Positions 25,639 to 34,190 of a stretch of 47,633 bases of DNA are shown here, piece by piece; position 1 is the first letter of the stretch; the number at the start of each line of letters is the position of its first letter. The position numbers and the translations under genes were made by a program. The notes under the pieces are model-generated. The model was not told the DNA's origin and made no database searches. It saw only the letters and a program-made list of their open reading frames with translations. Location: assembly GCA_022510605.1 (NCBI GenBank), contig JAFLTB010000010.1:1-47633 (forward strand). The letters are read 5' to 3'. Source of the stretch: Lachnospiraceae bacterium (GTDB lineage: Bacteria; Bacillota; Clostridia; Lachnospirales; Lachnospiraceae).

Positions 25639-25973
25639 CCTATATTTTTGTTTAGTCATACCTCAACTGTAAAATTTTAATTTGGACTAATAGCCCCTTC
25701 CTATACTTAAAGCATTTTCCTTTTAAACTATAATTGACGGGGCGTGACCTCCACCCCGTCTCATAAAAATGGACTGATTCCGACTTATTTGTTCTCACTC
25801 AAAGCCAGTTCAGTCCTACCCAAACCATAGTTATATAAAATTGTTGTTTTATCCTTCATATACTTTCCTCATCAATTCTTACAAAATCTATAATTTTGCT
25901 GTTTTTGCTGCATCAAGAATTTTATCCTCATATCCCATCTTTGTATCCTCCGTTTCTACACCCTATTTTACTT
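25639..25973. other. Non-coding right flank of the defence island
   Basis: No credible gene. It contains an inverted repeat GACGGGG (25736-25742) with CCCCGTC (25754-25760), then a looser GGACTGA/TCAGTCC pair spanning about 25770-25817. AT content falls back toward the chromosomal level to the right. No integrase, tRNA or attachment-site duplication was found. Confidence 0.45.
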
Positions 25974-26609
25974 CTACTCTCCATTTATTGCAATCCCCTC
26001 TCTCCTCTCCCCATCCACCACAATCCACTCATCCAGCGTCAGCGGCGTATAATCCGAAAACATACAAAAGCAGTTAATCATCTGGCAGGGAATGGGCCTT
26101 GGCTCCCCGTCTCCCGGACTGAGGTAACAAGCCTGTCGGGTCTCCTGGATAAAGCGGTTTACCAACACTTCGTCCTGGGTATCGTGGACATGGCCGTACA
26201 GCATATAAGTCTTTGGCATCCCCTCCTTATCCCGGCGGTACTGGCCGTTGTAGCAGAAAATAGGATAATGGCTGAGAATCACCTTGCGCTTATTGTCGCT
26301 AAGTTCCTCATAGGGCTTAATCCATTCAAAGCGGGAGGCGTCAAACCGGCGGTCCTTCAGATAGGTGTCGTGATTGCCCACAATCAGGCTCAGCCGGCCA
26401 TTCAGGCGGGCGAGCATATCGCTGGTGGGCTTACCCCGCCCCATGGACACGTCACCCAGGATAATGACTTCGTCGTTAGCCCGGACTTTCTTATTCCATT
26501 TTTCCACCATATAGTCGTGCATTTCTTCACAGGAAGAAAACCCCCTCTTGTCCATCTTTGTGAGGAGGCTTTCATGATAAAAATGCAGGTCGGAAATATA
26601 ATATCGCAT
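25974..26609 (-). CDS. Calcineurin-like metallophosphoesterase
   Basis: This 211-residue phosphoesterase has the complete two-metal motif set: SDLHFYH (5-12), GDVSMG (about 51), GNHD (about 76), SHYP (about 111) and GHVHD (about 135). It is cytoplasmic, with no signal peptide. The substrate is unknown; single-domain members of this size include broad-specificity and nucleotide phosphodiesterases. An ATG follows GGAGGAACG. It lies 51 bases downstream of the second xylanase gene, on the same strand, with no clear terminator between. Confidence 0.88.
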   Translation of the reverse strand: MRYYISDLHFYHESLLTKMDKRGFSSCEEMHDYMVEKWNKKVRANDEVIILGDVSMGRGKPTSDMLARLNGRLSLIVGNHDTYLKDRRFDASRFEWIKPYEELSDNKRKVILSHYPIFCYNGQYRRDKEGMPKTYMLYGHVHDTQDEVLVNRFIQETRQACYLSPGDGEPRPIPCQMINCFCMFSDYTPLTLDEWIVVDGERREGIAINGE

Positions 26610-26660
26610 CGTTCCTCCATTTAGTACGGCGGCGCCGTCGTGCCAGGGCCAGGCATCTGC

Positions 26661-28394
26661 CTAAGTCCCGGATAGCGTCAGCCCGCCGGTGTCGGCATAG
26701 GTTTCACCCAGTAAATAAATTCGGTACAGCGCTTCCTTTGGCGTGCAGTCCTTATTCCATAGATACAGGCACTGCCTGTGATTGTCGTACAGCGGGTAGT
26801 CATCGCAGATACCAAAGACGGACACGCTGGTGATGTGGCATGGCCCGCCGTTATCATCATCCATGGCCAGAAGCAGTTCGTACATTTCCTGATACCGGTC
26901 TGCCTGGCGCTTCAAGTTCGCTTCCGAGCGCTCCATACTGGACGGAATCTCAAAACTGAGTTCCGTCACTTGAATATCCAGGCCGGTGGCGCCGTAGGCA
27001 CGCAGGCAGGTTTCAAAACTATCATCGCTGTCTCCCTTTAACTGGGAAGGGTAACTTAGCAGCACCGTAGGCTGGAGTCCCACACCGTCAATGATTCCCT
27101 TCTTCTTTAATATCCTTAACAACGTGCAGATGCTGTCCCGCTTGGCCGGCTGGAACACATTAAAATCATTGTAAATCAGTTTTACCTCCGGGTCTGCATA
27201 CTTTCTTGCGTATTCAAAGGCCTTGTATACATAGTCAATTCCCATGGTCTGATACCAGTGGGTGGTCTTCCCGTTAAACATCGTCCGGCAGCTCCAGCCA
27301 TCGGTGGTGTCCGGGTTCGCAAAGTCCACACATTCATTGACCACATCCCAGCAGTAAATCACGCCCGGATAATTGGTCTGGCAGTATTCCAGCACATTTT
27401 TAATATAGTTCTCCATACGTTTCTCCATCACTTCTTTGGAGACATATTCATTATCCGCATCATATCCCTTTTTGAAAAACCATTCCGGGGTCTGGTCGTG
27501 CCATACCAGTACGTGGCCCCGCATGGAAATATTATTGTCCCGGCAAAACCTCAGACTTTCTTCGCAGGTGTCAAACTTTACGTCAACCTCCGTAACATCC
27601 TCGCCGTCTCTGGCAGCCGCCTCCCGGCAGGCACTCTCATCCAGCAGATACATCGGTTTCATCAGATTGCTCAAGGTAGTGCTGTTGAAATGTGTTTTCA
27701 ATATTTTTGCCATGCCCTCGTGCCGGATGGCCGCTGTGTCTGTAGAAGAACCATTGATGGCCGCTCCCACCATAAAGGAGGACTGGTACAATTCCTTTAA
27801 CGGTCTTTCCAGTTTTGGCACCGGTGTAGGAACCGGTGTAGGTGTAGACGCAGGCTGTTCTGACGGCCCTGTAACGCCCGGCTTGTCGCCCGAAGGCGGT
27901 GTAGTTTCTGTCGAACCGTTCCCCGCCGGAGCAGTGGAAGCTGGCGCGGTGGATGATGGCGTGGCAGAAGTCGGTGCGGTGGATGATGGCGCCTTGGTTT
28001 TGTCCGCATCTGACTGGGTTTTAGTTTTCTTTTTTGCTTTTACCGTAACCCGGAACCGGATAACCTTTTTACCATATTTCGCCCGGACTACTGCTTTTCC
28101 CTTTTTCCTGGCCTTTACAACACCTTTTTTGGATACGGTGGCAACCTTCTTCTTTGAGGAGGTCCATTGTATCTTCTTCCCTCCCTTTGCCAGGGCCTTT
28201 TTTCCAAAGAATTTCCGGACAATGGCTCTGCTTTTTAAGTCCTTTTTCTTGCCTGCCTGTATCGATATCTTCTTGGTTTTTGTCGCTGCGGAAGCCGCTC
28301 TTTTCGCCAGGGAGGCCTCCGGCTCCGCCACAAGGCCGGATACCAGCGCCAGGATTAGACACATTACTATATACAGATGTTTCTTTTTACTCAT
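26661..28394 (-). CDS. Secreted GH10 endo-1,4-beta-xylanase with lysine-rich Big2-like domain
   Basis: This second xylanase in the window has 577 residues. A signal peptide (about 1-30, ending near SLAKRA) is followed by a lysine-rich Big2-like domain (about 35-125) and a Thr/Ser/Pro linker (about 130-195). The GH10 domain spans about 200-570. E354 in DVVNE is the acid/base; E478 in VTELSFE is the nucleophile. HVLVWHDQTPEWFF is the usual GH10 strand. The domain set is a shorter version of the 7.9-10.5 kb enzyme, without its Ig-like and carbohydrate-binding regions. The ATG follows GAAGGGGCGG. Confidence 0.92.
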   Translation of the reverse strand: MSKKKHLYIVMCLILALVSGLVAEPEASLAKRAASAATKTKKISIQAGKKKDLKSRAIVRKFFGKKALAKGGKKIQWTSSKKKVATVSKKGVVKARKKGKAVVRAKYGKKVIRFRVTVKAKKKTKTQSDADKTKAPSSTAPTSATPSSTAPASTAPAGNGSTETTPPSGDKPGVTGPSEQPASTPTPVPTPVPKLERPLKELYQSSFMVGAAINGSSTDTAAIRHEGMAKILKTHFNSTTLSNLMKPMYLLDESACREAAARDGEDVTEVDVKFDTCEESLRFCRDNNISMRGHVLVWHDQTPEWFFKKGYDADNEYVSKEVMEKRMENYIKNVLEYCQTNYPGVIYCWDVVNECVDFANPDTTDGWSCRTMFNGKTTHWYQTMGIDYVYKAFEYARKYADPEVKLIYNDFNVFQPAKRDSICTLLRILKKKGIIDGVGLQPTVLLSYPSQLKGDSDDSFETCLRAYGATGLDIQVTELSFEIPSSMERSEANLKRQADRYQEMYELLLAMDDDNGGPCHITSVSVFGICDDYPLYDNHRQCLYLWNKDCTPKEALYRIYLLGETYADTGGLTLSGT

Positions 28395-28467
28395 ATCAGC
28401 CGCCCCTTCTCCTCGTATTTTCTACTGCTCTGCATTCCTGCCCCATAATTACATGCCCTATTATGAT

Positions 28468-28515
28468 AAAAAAGGCTCCAAACCTTACGCTGAGGTAAAA
28501 CCTGGAACCTTTTTC
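28468..28515 (-). terminator. Rho-independent terminator of ilvE
   Basis: The minus-strand RNA reads AAAAAGGTTCCA, loop region, TGGAGCCTTTTTT: a long stem with one G-U pair, followed by a U run, 8 bases after the ilvE stop. Confidence 0.8.
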
Positions 28516-28523
28516 TATTCTAT

Positions 28524-29549
28524 TTACTGAATCTCGTGAATCCATCCCTCCGGGGCGTCAATATGGCCCATCTGGATTCCTGTCAGGGTATCATACAGTT
28601 TCTTCGTAATCGGACCCATCTCATCCATACCGCTTGGCAGGCAGATTTCCTTACCATGGTCCACAATCTTTCCGACCGGAGAAATTACCGCCGCTGTTCC
28701 ACAGAGACCACACTCGGCAAATTCACTGACCTCTGTAAATGGCACAACCCTCTCTTCGGTTTCCAGCCCCAGATATTCTTTGGCTACATACATGATGGAG
28801 CGTCTGGTGATGGAAGGAAGAATGCTGTCAGATTTTGGTGTGACAATTTTATTATCCTCCGTCACGAAAATGAAGTTGGCGCCACCAGTCTCTTCCACGT
28901 TGGTGCGGGTGGCCGCATCCAGATACATATTTTCATCAAAGCCCTTTTCATGGGCATCTACAATAGCATGAAGGCTCATGGCATAATTCAGGCCCGCCTT
29001 GATGTGGCCGGTTCCATGAGGGGCTGCACGGTCAAAATCACAGACGCGAATGGTAATCGGCTTGGCACCGCCTTTGAAATACGGGCCCACCGGCGTACAG
29101 AAAACACGGAACTGGTATTCATCCGCCGGGCTTACTCCAATTACCGGGCCGCTGGCAAACATAAACGGACGGATGTATAAGGTAGCCCCGGAGCCATAGG
29201 GCGGCACATAATCCAGATTTGCCTTAACCACCTTATCCACTGCTTCCACAAAACGGTCCTCCGGAAATGGCGGCATTTCCAATCTCTTTGTGGTGTCTGA
29301 CATACGGCGGGCATTTAAGTCCGGGCGGAAGGTCACCACCTTGCCGCTCTTTGTGGTGTATGCTTTCAATCCCTCAAAACAGGACTGGGAATACTGTAAC
29401 ACACCGGCACACTCGCTTATTGCCACGGTGTCATCGGTTGTCATAGTCCCTTCATCCCAGACGCCGTCCTTGTACTGGGACACATACCGCTCTGTGGTTG
29501 GCCGATAGGAAAAACCAAGATTTGACCAGTCAATGTTTTTCTTTTCCAT
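28524..29549 (-). CDS. ilvE: Branched-chain amino acid aminotransferase
   Basis: This PLP fold-type IV enzyme interconverts Leu, Ile and Val with their 2-oxo acids, using glutamate/2-oxoglutarate. The start at 29549 (MEKKNIDWSNLGFSY) is chosen because AAGGAATTC precedes it; the upstream extension would run into the promoter. The 341 residues match the longer (type I) subfamily. GTGHIKAGLNYAMS contains the PLP lysine region, and EETGGANFIFV and GLCGTAAVISPVG are family motifs. It is a single-gene unit with its own promoter and terminator. Confidence 0.94.
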   Translation of the reverse strand: MEKKNIDWSNLGFSYRPTTERYVSQYKDGVWDEGTMTTDDTVAISECAGVLQYSQSCFEGLKAYTTKSGKVVTFRPDLNARRMSDTTKRLEMPPFPEDRFVEAVDKVVKANLDYVPPYGSGATLYIRPFMFASGPVIGVSPADEYQFRVFCTPVGPYFKGGAKPITIRVCDFDRAAPHGTGHIKAGLNYAMSLHAIVDAHEKGFDENMYLDAATRTNVEETGGANFIFVTEDNKIVTPKSDSILPSITRRSIMYVAKEYLGLETEERVVPFTEVSEFAECGLCGTAAVISPVGKIVDHGKEICLPSGMDEMGPITKKLYDTLTGIQMGHIDAPEGWIHEIQ

Positions 29550-29598
29550 GCTGAATTCCTTCTTTCTTGCGTCACATAACGTAAACTTTTTTCTTTCT

Positions 29599-29627
29599 AT
29601 CTTACTCCCCGGCTCCGATACTGTCAA
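29599..29627 (-). promoter_or_regulatory. ilvE promoter overlapped by an inverted repeat
   Basis: TTGACA (29627-29622), 17 bases and TAAGAT (29604-29599). An inverted repeat (CTCCCCGGCT 29605-29614, AGCCGGGAG 29627-29635) covers the spacer and flanks the -35. It could be an operator, or the terminator stem of the gene to the right. Confidence 0.6.
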
Positions 29628-29667
29628 GCCGGGAGACAGGATTTCTGGCTTTTATTCCATGCCTCTG

Positions 29668-30762
29668 TCACTTTCCTTTGCGCCTGTTCGCCAGCCCCTC
29701 GAACTCCTTGCGGGCGTTGCGGAAGCTTTCCATTAATTTCGGGGAAAATACGCCGCACTCCCCGGCAATAATCATATGGAAGGCCTCATCCAGTGAAAAG
29801 GCGTCCTTATATACACGCTCACTCACCAGCGCATCGTATACATCGGCCACAGACACAAGCTGCGCCGAAATCGGAATCTCATCCCCGGAAAGTTTATCCG
29901 GATATCCCCGGCCGTCATAACGCTCATGGTGATGGCGGCAGATTTCATAACTGAGCTGCCGGTAATCATCTTCCCAGATGCCTTCAATCTGGTTCAGAAT
30001 GTCACATCCTCTGGTAGTATGGGATTTCATGTAATCAAATTCATCGTCCGTGAGGCGGCCCGGCTTTAAAAGAATGCTGTCCGGGATGGCAATTTTTCCT
30101 ACATCATGCAGGGAACTGGCCTCGGTAATCATCTCCACCTTTTCCTCGGTGAGACCATACTCCGGGTAATCCTTCATCATCTGATAGCCAAGAATCCGGG
30201 TAAAGCCCTTTACTCTCTGGATATGCTCTCCACTCTCCAGATTACGGGATTCCACCACCGTACCCAGAATATCAATAATCCGCACGTTATTTTCCCTCAG
30301 CTTCTCTGCCTGCTGCTGGAGTACCTGGTTCTGCTTCTGCAGTTCCTGGGTCTGCTGCTCCACTTTCTGCTCCAGAGAAGCCTGATAGGAAAACAGCGTC
30401 ACAATGTTTTTCACACGCTTTTGGACAATGGAACTGTTAAAAGGCTTCTGAATAAAATCGGAAACCCCATATTCAAAACATTTCTTCTCTGCCTCTGAGG
30501 AGGTCTCTCCGCTGATTACGATAACGGGTATTTTCTTCATCCAGCCCCGTTCATTCATCACGTCCAGTACGGCAAAACCATCTAACTCCGGCATAACCAG
30601 ATCCAGAAGCACCAGTATGATTTCCTCGTGCATTTTTTCCAGACACTCCACCGCCTGTTTTCCATCTTCCGCCTGAACAATATCGTATTCCTCCTCCAAC
30701 ATCTCCTGAAGAAGTTCACGATTCAGTTCCATATCGTCTGCTACTAAAATTCGATTTCTCAT
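29668..30762 (-). CDS. Response regulator with HD-GYP output domain
   Basis: The 364-residue protein pairs a receiver domain with an HD-GYP domain. In the receiver (1-120), acidic residues 9-10, phospho-acceptor D54 in LLDLVMPELDG and the KPF lysine are present. A glutamine-rich coiled coil (about 125-165) leads into the HD-GYP domain, with HDVGKIAIPD and the DGRGYPD variant of the GYP motif. Such domains hydrolyse cyclic di-GMP, so the output is expected to be c-di-GMP breakdown switched by phosphorylation. The HPt gene two genes upstream may feed phosphate to it. An ATG follows GGGGAGG. Confidence 0.93.
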   Translation of the reverse strand: MRNRILVADDMELNRELLQEMLEEEYDIVQAEDGKQAVECLEKMHEEIILVLLDLVMPELDGFAVLDVMNERGWMKKIPVIVISGETSSEAEKKCFEYGVSDFIQKPFNSSIVQKRVKNIVTLFSYQASLEQKVEQQTQELQKQNQVLQQQAEKLRENNVRIIDILGTVVESRNLESGEHIQRVKGFTRILGYQMMKDYPEYGLTEEKVEMITEASSLHDVGKIAIPDSILLKPGRLTDDEFDYMKSHTTRGCDILNQIEGIWEDDYRQLSYEICRHHHERYDGRGYPDKLSGDEIPISAQLVSVADVYDALVSERVYKDAFSLDEAFHMIIAGECGVFSPKLMESFRNARKEFEGLANRRKGK

Positions 30763-30805
30763 TTATTAACCTCCCCTTTTTAATAGCAATTATCAATTCT
30801 GGTGA

Positions 30806-32983
30806 TTAGTTACTATATACGGCAATCCTCTCTCCCATACGCTTTACCGTGATATTGCTGGCCGCCTTGGCATGCCAGCGTAATTGGTCAATCTCAAATA
30901 TGGTTCCCTCAAAAAGCTTTCCATGGATAATGGCCTTTACATTTTCCATTTTTTCAATCCGCTCTGCCATTTCCTGCTTTTTCCTATACAGTTCCTCCTC
31001 CTCCTTCTCTTTCGCATAAATGGCGGCTTCTATTTTCAGGTACATATCCATGGTATTGCGCACTTCTGGTTTATATTTTCTATGATACTTCAAATACACA
31101 TTTCCCAAAACAGACAGGTCATTATGTACCCTTTCCATTTTTCTTTCAAGGAGTCTCTGCTCCTTCAGCAGGGTCTTGTTGACGCCCATCCGAACTATGG
31201 TCTCAACTCCATTCTGATTGCCCAGATGATGCACCCGGATGCCCTCCACTGCCTGTACCAGACCGCCAGCCAGAACTCCTTTTCCACCTGGAATTATCAC
31301 CTGGTTTTCCGCATAAATCTCGCAGTTTACCATGTAATTGGCATATACATCTTTTCCCGCATATATTTTCACAGAGTCAAAATATTTTCCCGCTACATTT
31401 TCTCCGGCATCCAGCTTTCCTTCCTTGATTCCCTTGGCTCCCTTCCGAACCAGCAGGCTGCCGCCGCACTGAAGGACGCAGTCTCCTATATCGCCTTCCA
31501 CCACAATATCCCTGGCAGCCCTCACCTCTGTGCCTCTTTCCACTTTGCCCCGAATCAGGACACTGCCTTCAAAATCCACATTGCCGCTCTTCCGGGTCAC
31601 TTCATCCAGAATGTAGACACTGGATACACTCAGTTGATTTTCCTTTAATTCTATCCGTCCATCTATAGACGCCACATATGTCGTTTTATCATACAGGAGA
31701 AGTACTCCCTGACAGGACAGTACCTTCTGTTCCCTGCCCCTGGTAGTCGGAAGAACCTTCCCTGTCACGGTAAAGCCTGGTTCGCCTTCCTCCGCCTCAT
31801 GATAGCAGGCCACTCTCTCCCCCTCTTTTACCATCTCGAACCAGAACACAGTCTCATAGTCCACGGAACCGTCTTCCAAGAGGGTCTGATTTTTCTCTGG
31901 ATTTGTCTCAAAGAAATACTCGTACCAGCCATCCGCACCTTTTTGGGGCTTCTTGCCCTTTGCTATCAGAACCGGAGCATTATACTGTCTTTGTTCCAGA
32001 ATCCGGTCAATCTCTTCTGTCAAAATTCCCTCTTTAATGCCCTCCTTTTCCAGAGCCTGAAGAATTTCCTGCTTCTGATAGGCATTGTCGGTACTGCCCC
32101 GGATTTCCAGATACGCCTCCAGTTCATCACCGCTAACGGAAATAATAAAGTCCTCTATCTTCACCGGCTCGCGGCTTTTCGCTACAATTGCTCTGGCAAA
32201 ATCCTCCAGTATCTTGTTGCGCTTCTTCTCCATATCGGTGGCTGTATAAACAAGACTGCGGTATCCCGATACATCCAGGCCCGCTTCCAGACCAAGGCGG
32301 ATTTCCTTCATCTGAGGCGCCGAGTACATGCTATTGGAATACTGGCTGATATCCACACGATTTTCCAGACCACGGCGCAGCTCCCGCATCTGCTGCCAGG
32401 AATATTCAATTTTGGCGTATTGGGACACATCCAGCCCTTCCTCTAAACCTATACAGATTTCATGTATGGCAATTCCCCGCATCTCCTTTATCAGATACGG
32501 GTCAATATCCAGCTTCTTTTCCAGAGCCTGGCGAATCTCATCCAGCTGCTCCGGCTCATAACCCTTTTTCACATAGTCCACAATATTTACTTTGGACACA
32601 TAGGCCTTGCGCAGCTGCCGGAGGGTTTTGGCATTTAATTTCAAAAAGCGTGACAAGTCGATGCCCAGAGCCAGACCCTTGCGCACCTGGCGCATTTTAT
32701 CATAAGGAATCTCCGGAGAAGCGTAACAGTCAACATTCAGAGATGCCCGCAGACCCTTGCGGATTTCCTCCATCTGGAACCAGTCATAATCCATACTGGC
32801 GTATCGGGACACATCCAGTCCTTCCTCCAGTCCCTGGCGAATCTCGCGCATCTGGATGGCAAGAAATTCCTTTTTGGCATAGAGTGTTACATCCACACCT
32901 GAATCCAATCCAGCCCGGAGTTCCTTTAACTGGTCAAAGTCAAATTCTTTATCATCTATTCCCATCCGTCTCAGTCTAATCAT
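30806..32983 (-). CDS. FapA/DUF342-type protein with nine N-terminal 26-residue repeats
   Basis: The 725-residue protein has two parts. Residues about 15-245 are nine tandem repeats near 26 residues long with the pattern QMxEIRxGLExGLDVSxYA. Residues about 260-725 are a FapA/DUF342-like region: a beta-helix of repeated hydrophobic-Gly turns (NVDFEGSVLIRGKVERG and similar), then a coiled coil at about 625-690 and a C-terminal cap. No signal peptide or membrane segment is present. The function of FapA proteins is not settled; some are linked to polymer or pilus assembly and to chemosensory operons. It lies between the HPt and HD-GYP genes and is probably co-transcribed. Confidence 0.82.
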   Translation of the reverse strand: MIRLRRMGIDDKEFDFDQLKELRAGLDSGVDVTLYAKKEFLAIQMREIRQGLEEGLDVSRYASMDYDWFQMEEIRKGLRASLNVDCYASPEIPYDKMRQVRKGLALGIDLSRFLKLNAKTLRQLRKAYVSKVNIVDYVKKGYEPEQLDEIRQALEKKLDIDPYLIKEMRGIAIHEICIGLEEGLDVSQYAKIEYSWQQMRELRRGLENRVDISQYSNSMYSAPQMKEIRLGLEAGLDVSGYRSLVYTATDMEKKRNKILEDFARAIVAKSREPVKIEDFIISVSGDELEAYLEIRGSTDNAYQKQEILQALEKEGIKEGILTEEIDRILEQRQYNAPVLIAKGKKPQKGADGWYEYFFETNPEKNQTLLEDGSVDYETVFWFEMVKEGERVACYHEAEEGEPGFTVTGKVLPTTRGREQKVLSCQGVLLLYDKTTYVASIDGRIELKENQLSVSSVYILDEVTRKSGNVDFEGSVLIRGKVERGTEVRAARDIVVEGDIGDCVLQCGGSLLVRKGAKGIKEGKLDAGENVAGKYFDSVKIYAGKDVYANYMVNCEIYAENQVIIPGGKGVLAGGLVQAVEGIRVHHLGNQNGVETIVRMGVNKTLLKEQRLLERKMERVHNDLSVLGNVYLKYHRKYKPEVRNTMDMYLKIEAAIYAKEKEEEELYRKKQEMAERIEKMENVKAIIHGKLFEGTIFEIDQLRWHAKAASNITVKRMGERIAVYSN

Positions 32984-33004
32984 TGCCTCACCTCAATAAC
33001 TGAT

Positions 33005-33352
33005 TTATAATGTCTCAAGCGCCTCAACTGTCTTGGCATACTCCTGCCTTACCTGCTCCAGCTCCGGGGTAATATCCTCCGATGGCTCTCCGCCACGCAA
33101 CTTCTCTGTCAAATCACTGCTGACATCAGCCAGCACGGTAATACCCAGATTCTGGCAGACGCCTTTTATGTTATGCGCACAGCGAAATGCTGTTTCATAA
33201 TCCTTCTCTTCCAAAGCCTTCTCTAATGGCTCCAGCATCGGGTCCTGTAAAAATTTCCCAAGATATTTGGTTACCCGTTCCTCTTTCATCAGCCGTCCCA
33301 AAACACCGTCATAGTCCGCTCCCAAAAATTCATAGCATTCCTTTACTGTCAT
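33005..33352 (-). CDS. HPt (histidine phosphotransfer) domain protein
   Basis: This 115-residue all-helical protein has the HPt signature AHNIKGVCQNLG, with phospho-accepting H60 followed by the expected Lys63-Gly64. Single-domain HPt proteins relay phosphate between receiver domains. It is the first gene of a three-gene unit that ends with a receiver-HD-GYP regulator, its most likely partner here. No sensor kinase is in the window. An ATG follows GGAGGAGAAG. Confidence 0.88.
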   Translation of the reverse strand: MTVKECYEFLGADYDGVLGRLMKEERVTKYLGKFLQDPMLEPLEKALEEKDYETAFRCAHNIKGVCQNLGITVLADVSSDLTEKLRGGEPSEDITPELEQVRQEYAKTVEALETL

Positions 33353-33427
33353 TTCTTCTCCTCCAGATTTATCTCATTACTTTTCAGAATTTTCTACTGT
33401 GTGATACAAACCTACGCACACATATTC

Positions 33428-33456
33428 ATTTTAACAAAATATTGCAAAAACTTCAA
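33428..33456 (-). promoter_or_regulatory. Promoter of the HPt operon
   Basis: TTGAAG (33456-33451), 17 bases and TAAAAT (33433-33428), about 76 bases upstream of the HPt start. Confidence 0.55.
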
Positions 33457-33496
33457 TCCCTATTCTAACTCAAGTCACCATAAATACACCGCCGGA

Positions 33497-33525
33497 TTGC
33501 TTTTTACATCATTATCCCCTATAAT
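33497..33525 (+). promoter_or_regulatory. Promoter of the SGNH hydrolase-tmcAL unit
   Basis: TTGCTT (33497-33502), 17 bases and a perfect TATAAT (33520-33525), 49 bases before the start codon. Confidence 0.65.
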
Positions 33526-33574
33526 AGGCATGTAAAACATGAGGAATATAAAAAACGCAAAAAGGAGAGAAACC

Positions 33575-34189
33575 ATGAAATCCATTTTATGCTTTGGCGA
33601 CTCCAACACCCATGGCTACATTCCCGGCGGCGGGCGTTATGAAGAAAATGTCCGCTGGCCCGGTGTCCTGGCAGAACTTCTCGGGCCGGATTACCGGATT
33701 ATCGAGGAGGGTCTGAACGGACGAACCTCTTGTCAGAACGATCCGACAGAGCCCTACCGCAATGCCATGGATTATATCATTCCCTGCCTGATGTCCCATG
33801 AACCGCTGAACCTTACGATTCTGATGTTAGGAAGCAACGATATGAAACAGCGGTTTTCTCCTTCTCTGGAGAAAATTACCACAGGGCTCCGTCTCCTCAC
33901 CCGAACCATACAGGCAATCAGCCAGGCGCCGGTTCTGCTTGTCAGCCCGATTCTGCTGGGAGAGCATATGGCATTTTCGCCTTTTGGCCCCTCCTTCCCT
34001 CCCGAATCCGTTGCCCTTTCCCATCAATTAGGCAGTGCGCTGCGGGAGATGGCAGAGGAACTGGGGACGTCCTTTTTAAACGCTGCGGACTACGCTGCGC
34101 CCTCAGAGGAGGACAGCCTTCACCTGACTGCAGAAGGACACCGGGCGCTGGCCCATGCTATTTGTAATAAAGTAAAGGAGATTCTTTGA
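33575..34189 (+). CDS. SGNH/GDSL-family esterase
   Basis: This is a cytoplasmic-looking hydrolase of 204 residues. The start at 33575 is fixed by AAGGAGAG five bases upstream. The SGNH blocks are all present: GDSNTHGY (catalytic S10), a Gly-containing block II (NGRTS), GSND (block III) and DSLHLTAEGH (block V, catalytic Asp and His). It resembles arylesterase and GDSL members without a signal peptide. Natural substrate unknown. The tmcAL ATG follows one base after its stop, so the two are co-translated. Confidence 0.9.
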   Translation: MKSILCFGDSNTHGYIPGGGRYEENVRWPGVLAELLGPDYRIIEEGLNGRTSCQNDPTEPYRNAMDYIIPCLMSHEPLNLTILMLGSNDMKQRFSPSLEKITTGLRLLTRTIQAISQAPVLLVSPILLGEHMAFSPFGPSFPPESVALSHQLGSALREMAEELGTSFLNAADYAAPSEEDSLHLTAEGHRALAHAICNKVKEIL

Positions 34190-34190
34190 A

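Noticed and set aside
17399..25973. Attachment-site duplication or integrase marking a mobile island
   Set aside because: No recombinase, tRNA or convincing flanking direct repeat was found. GGACTA followed by CCCC occurs at both edges, but this is too short to count.
27436..28530. 364-codon plus-strand frame opposite the second xylanase
   Set aside because: The minus strand encodes a complete GH10 enzyme with catalytic residues; the plus frame is its complement.
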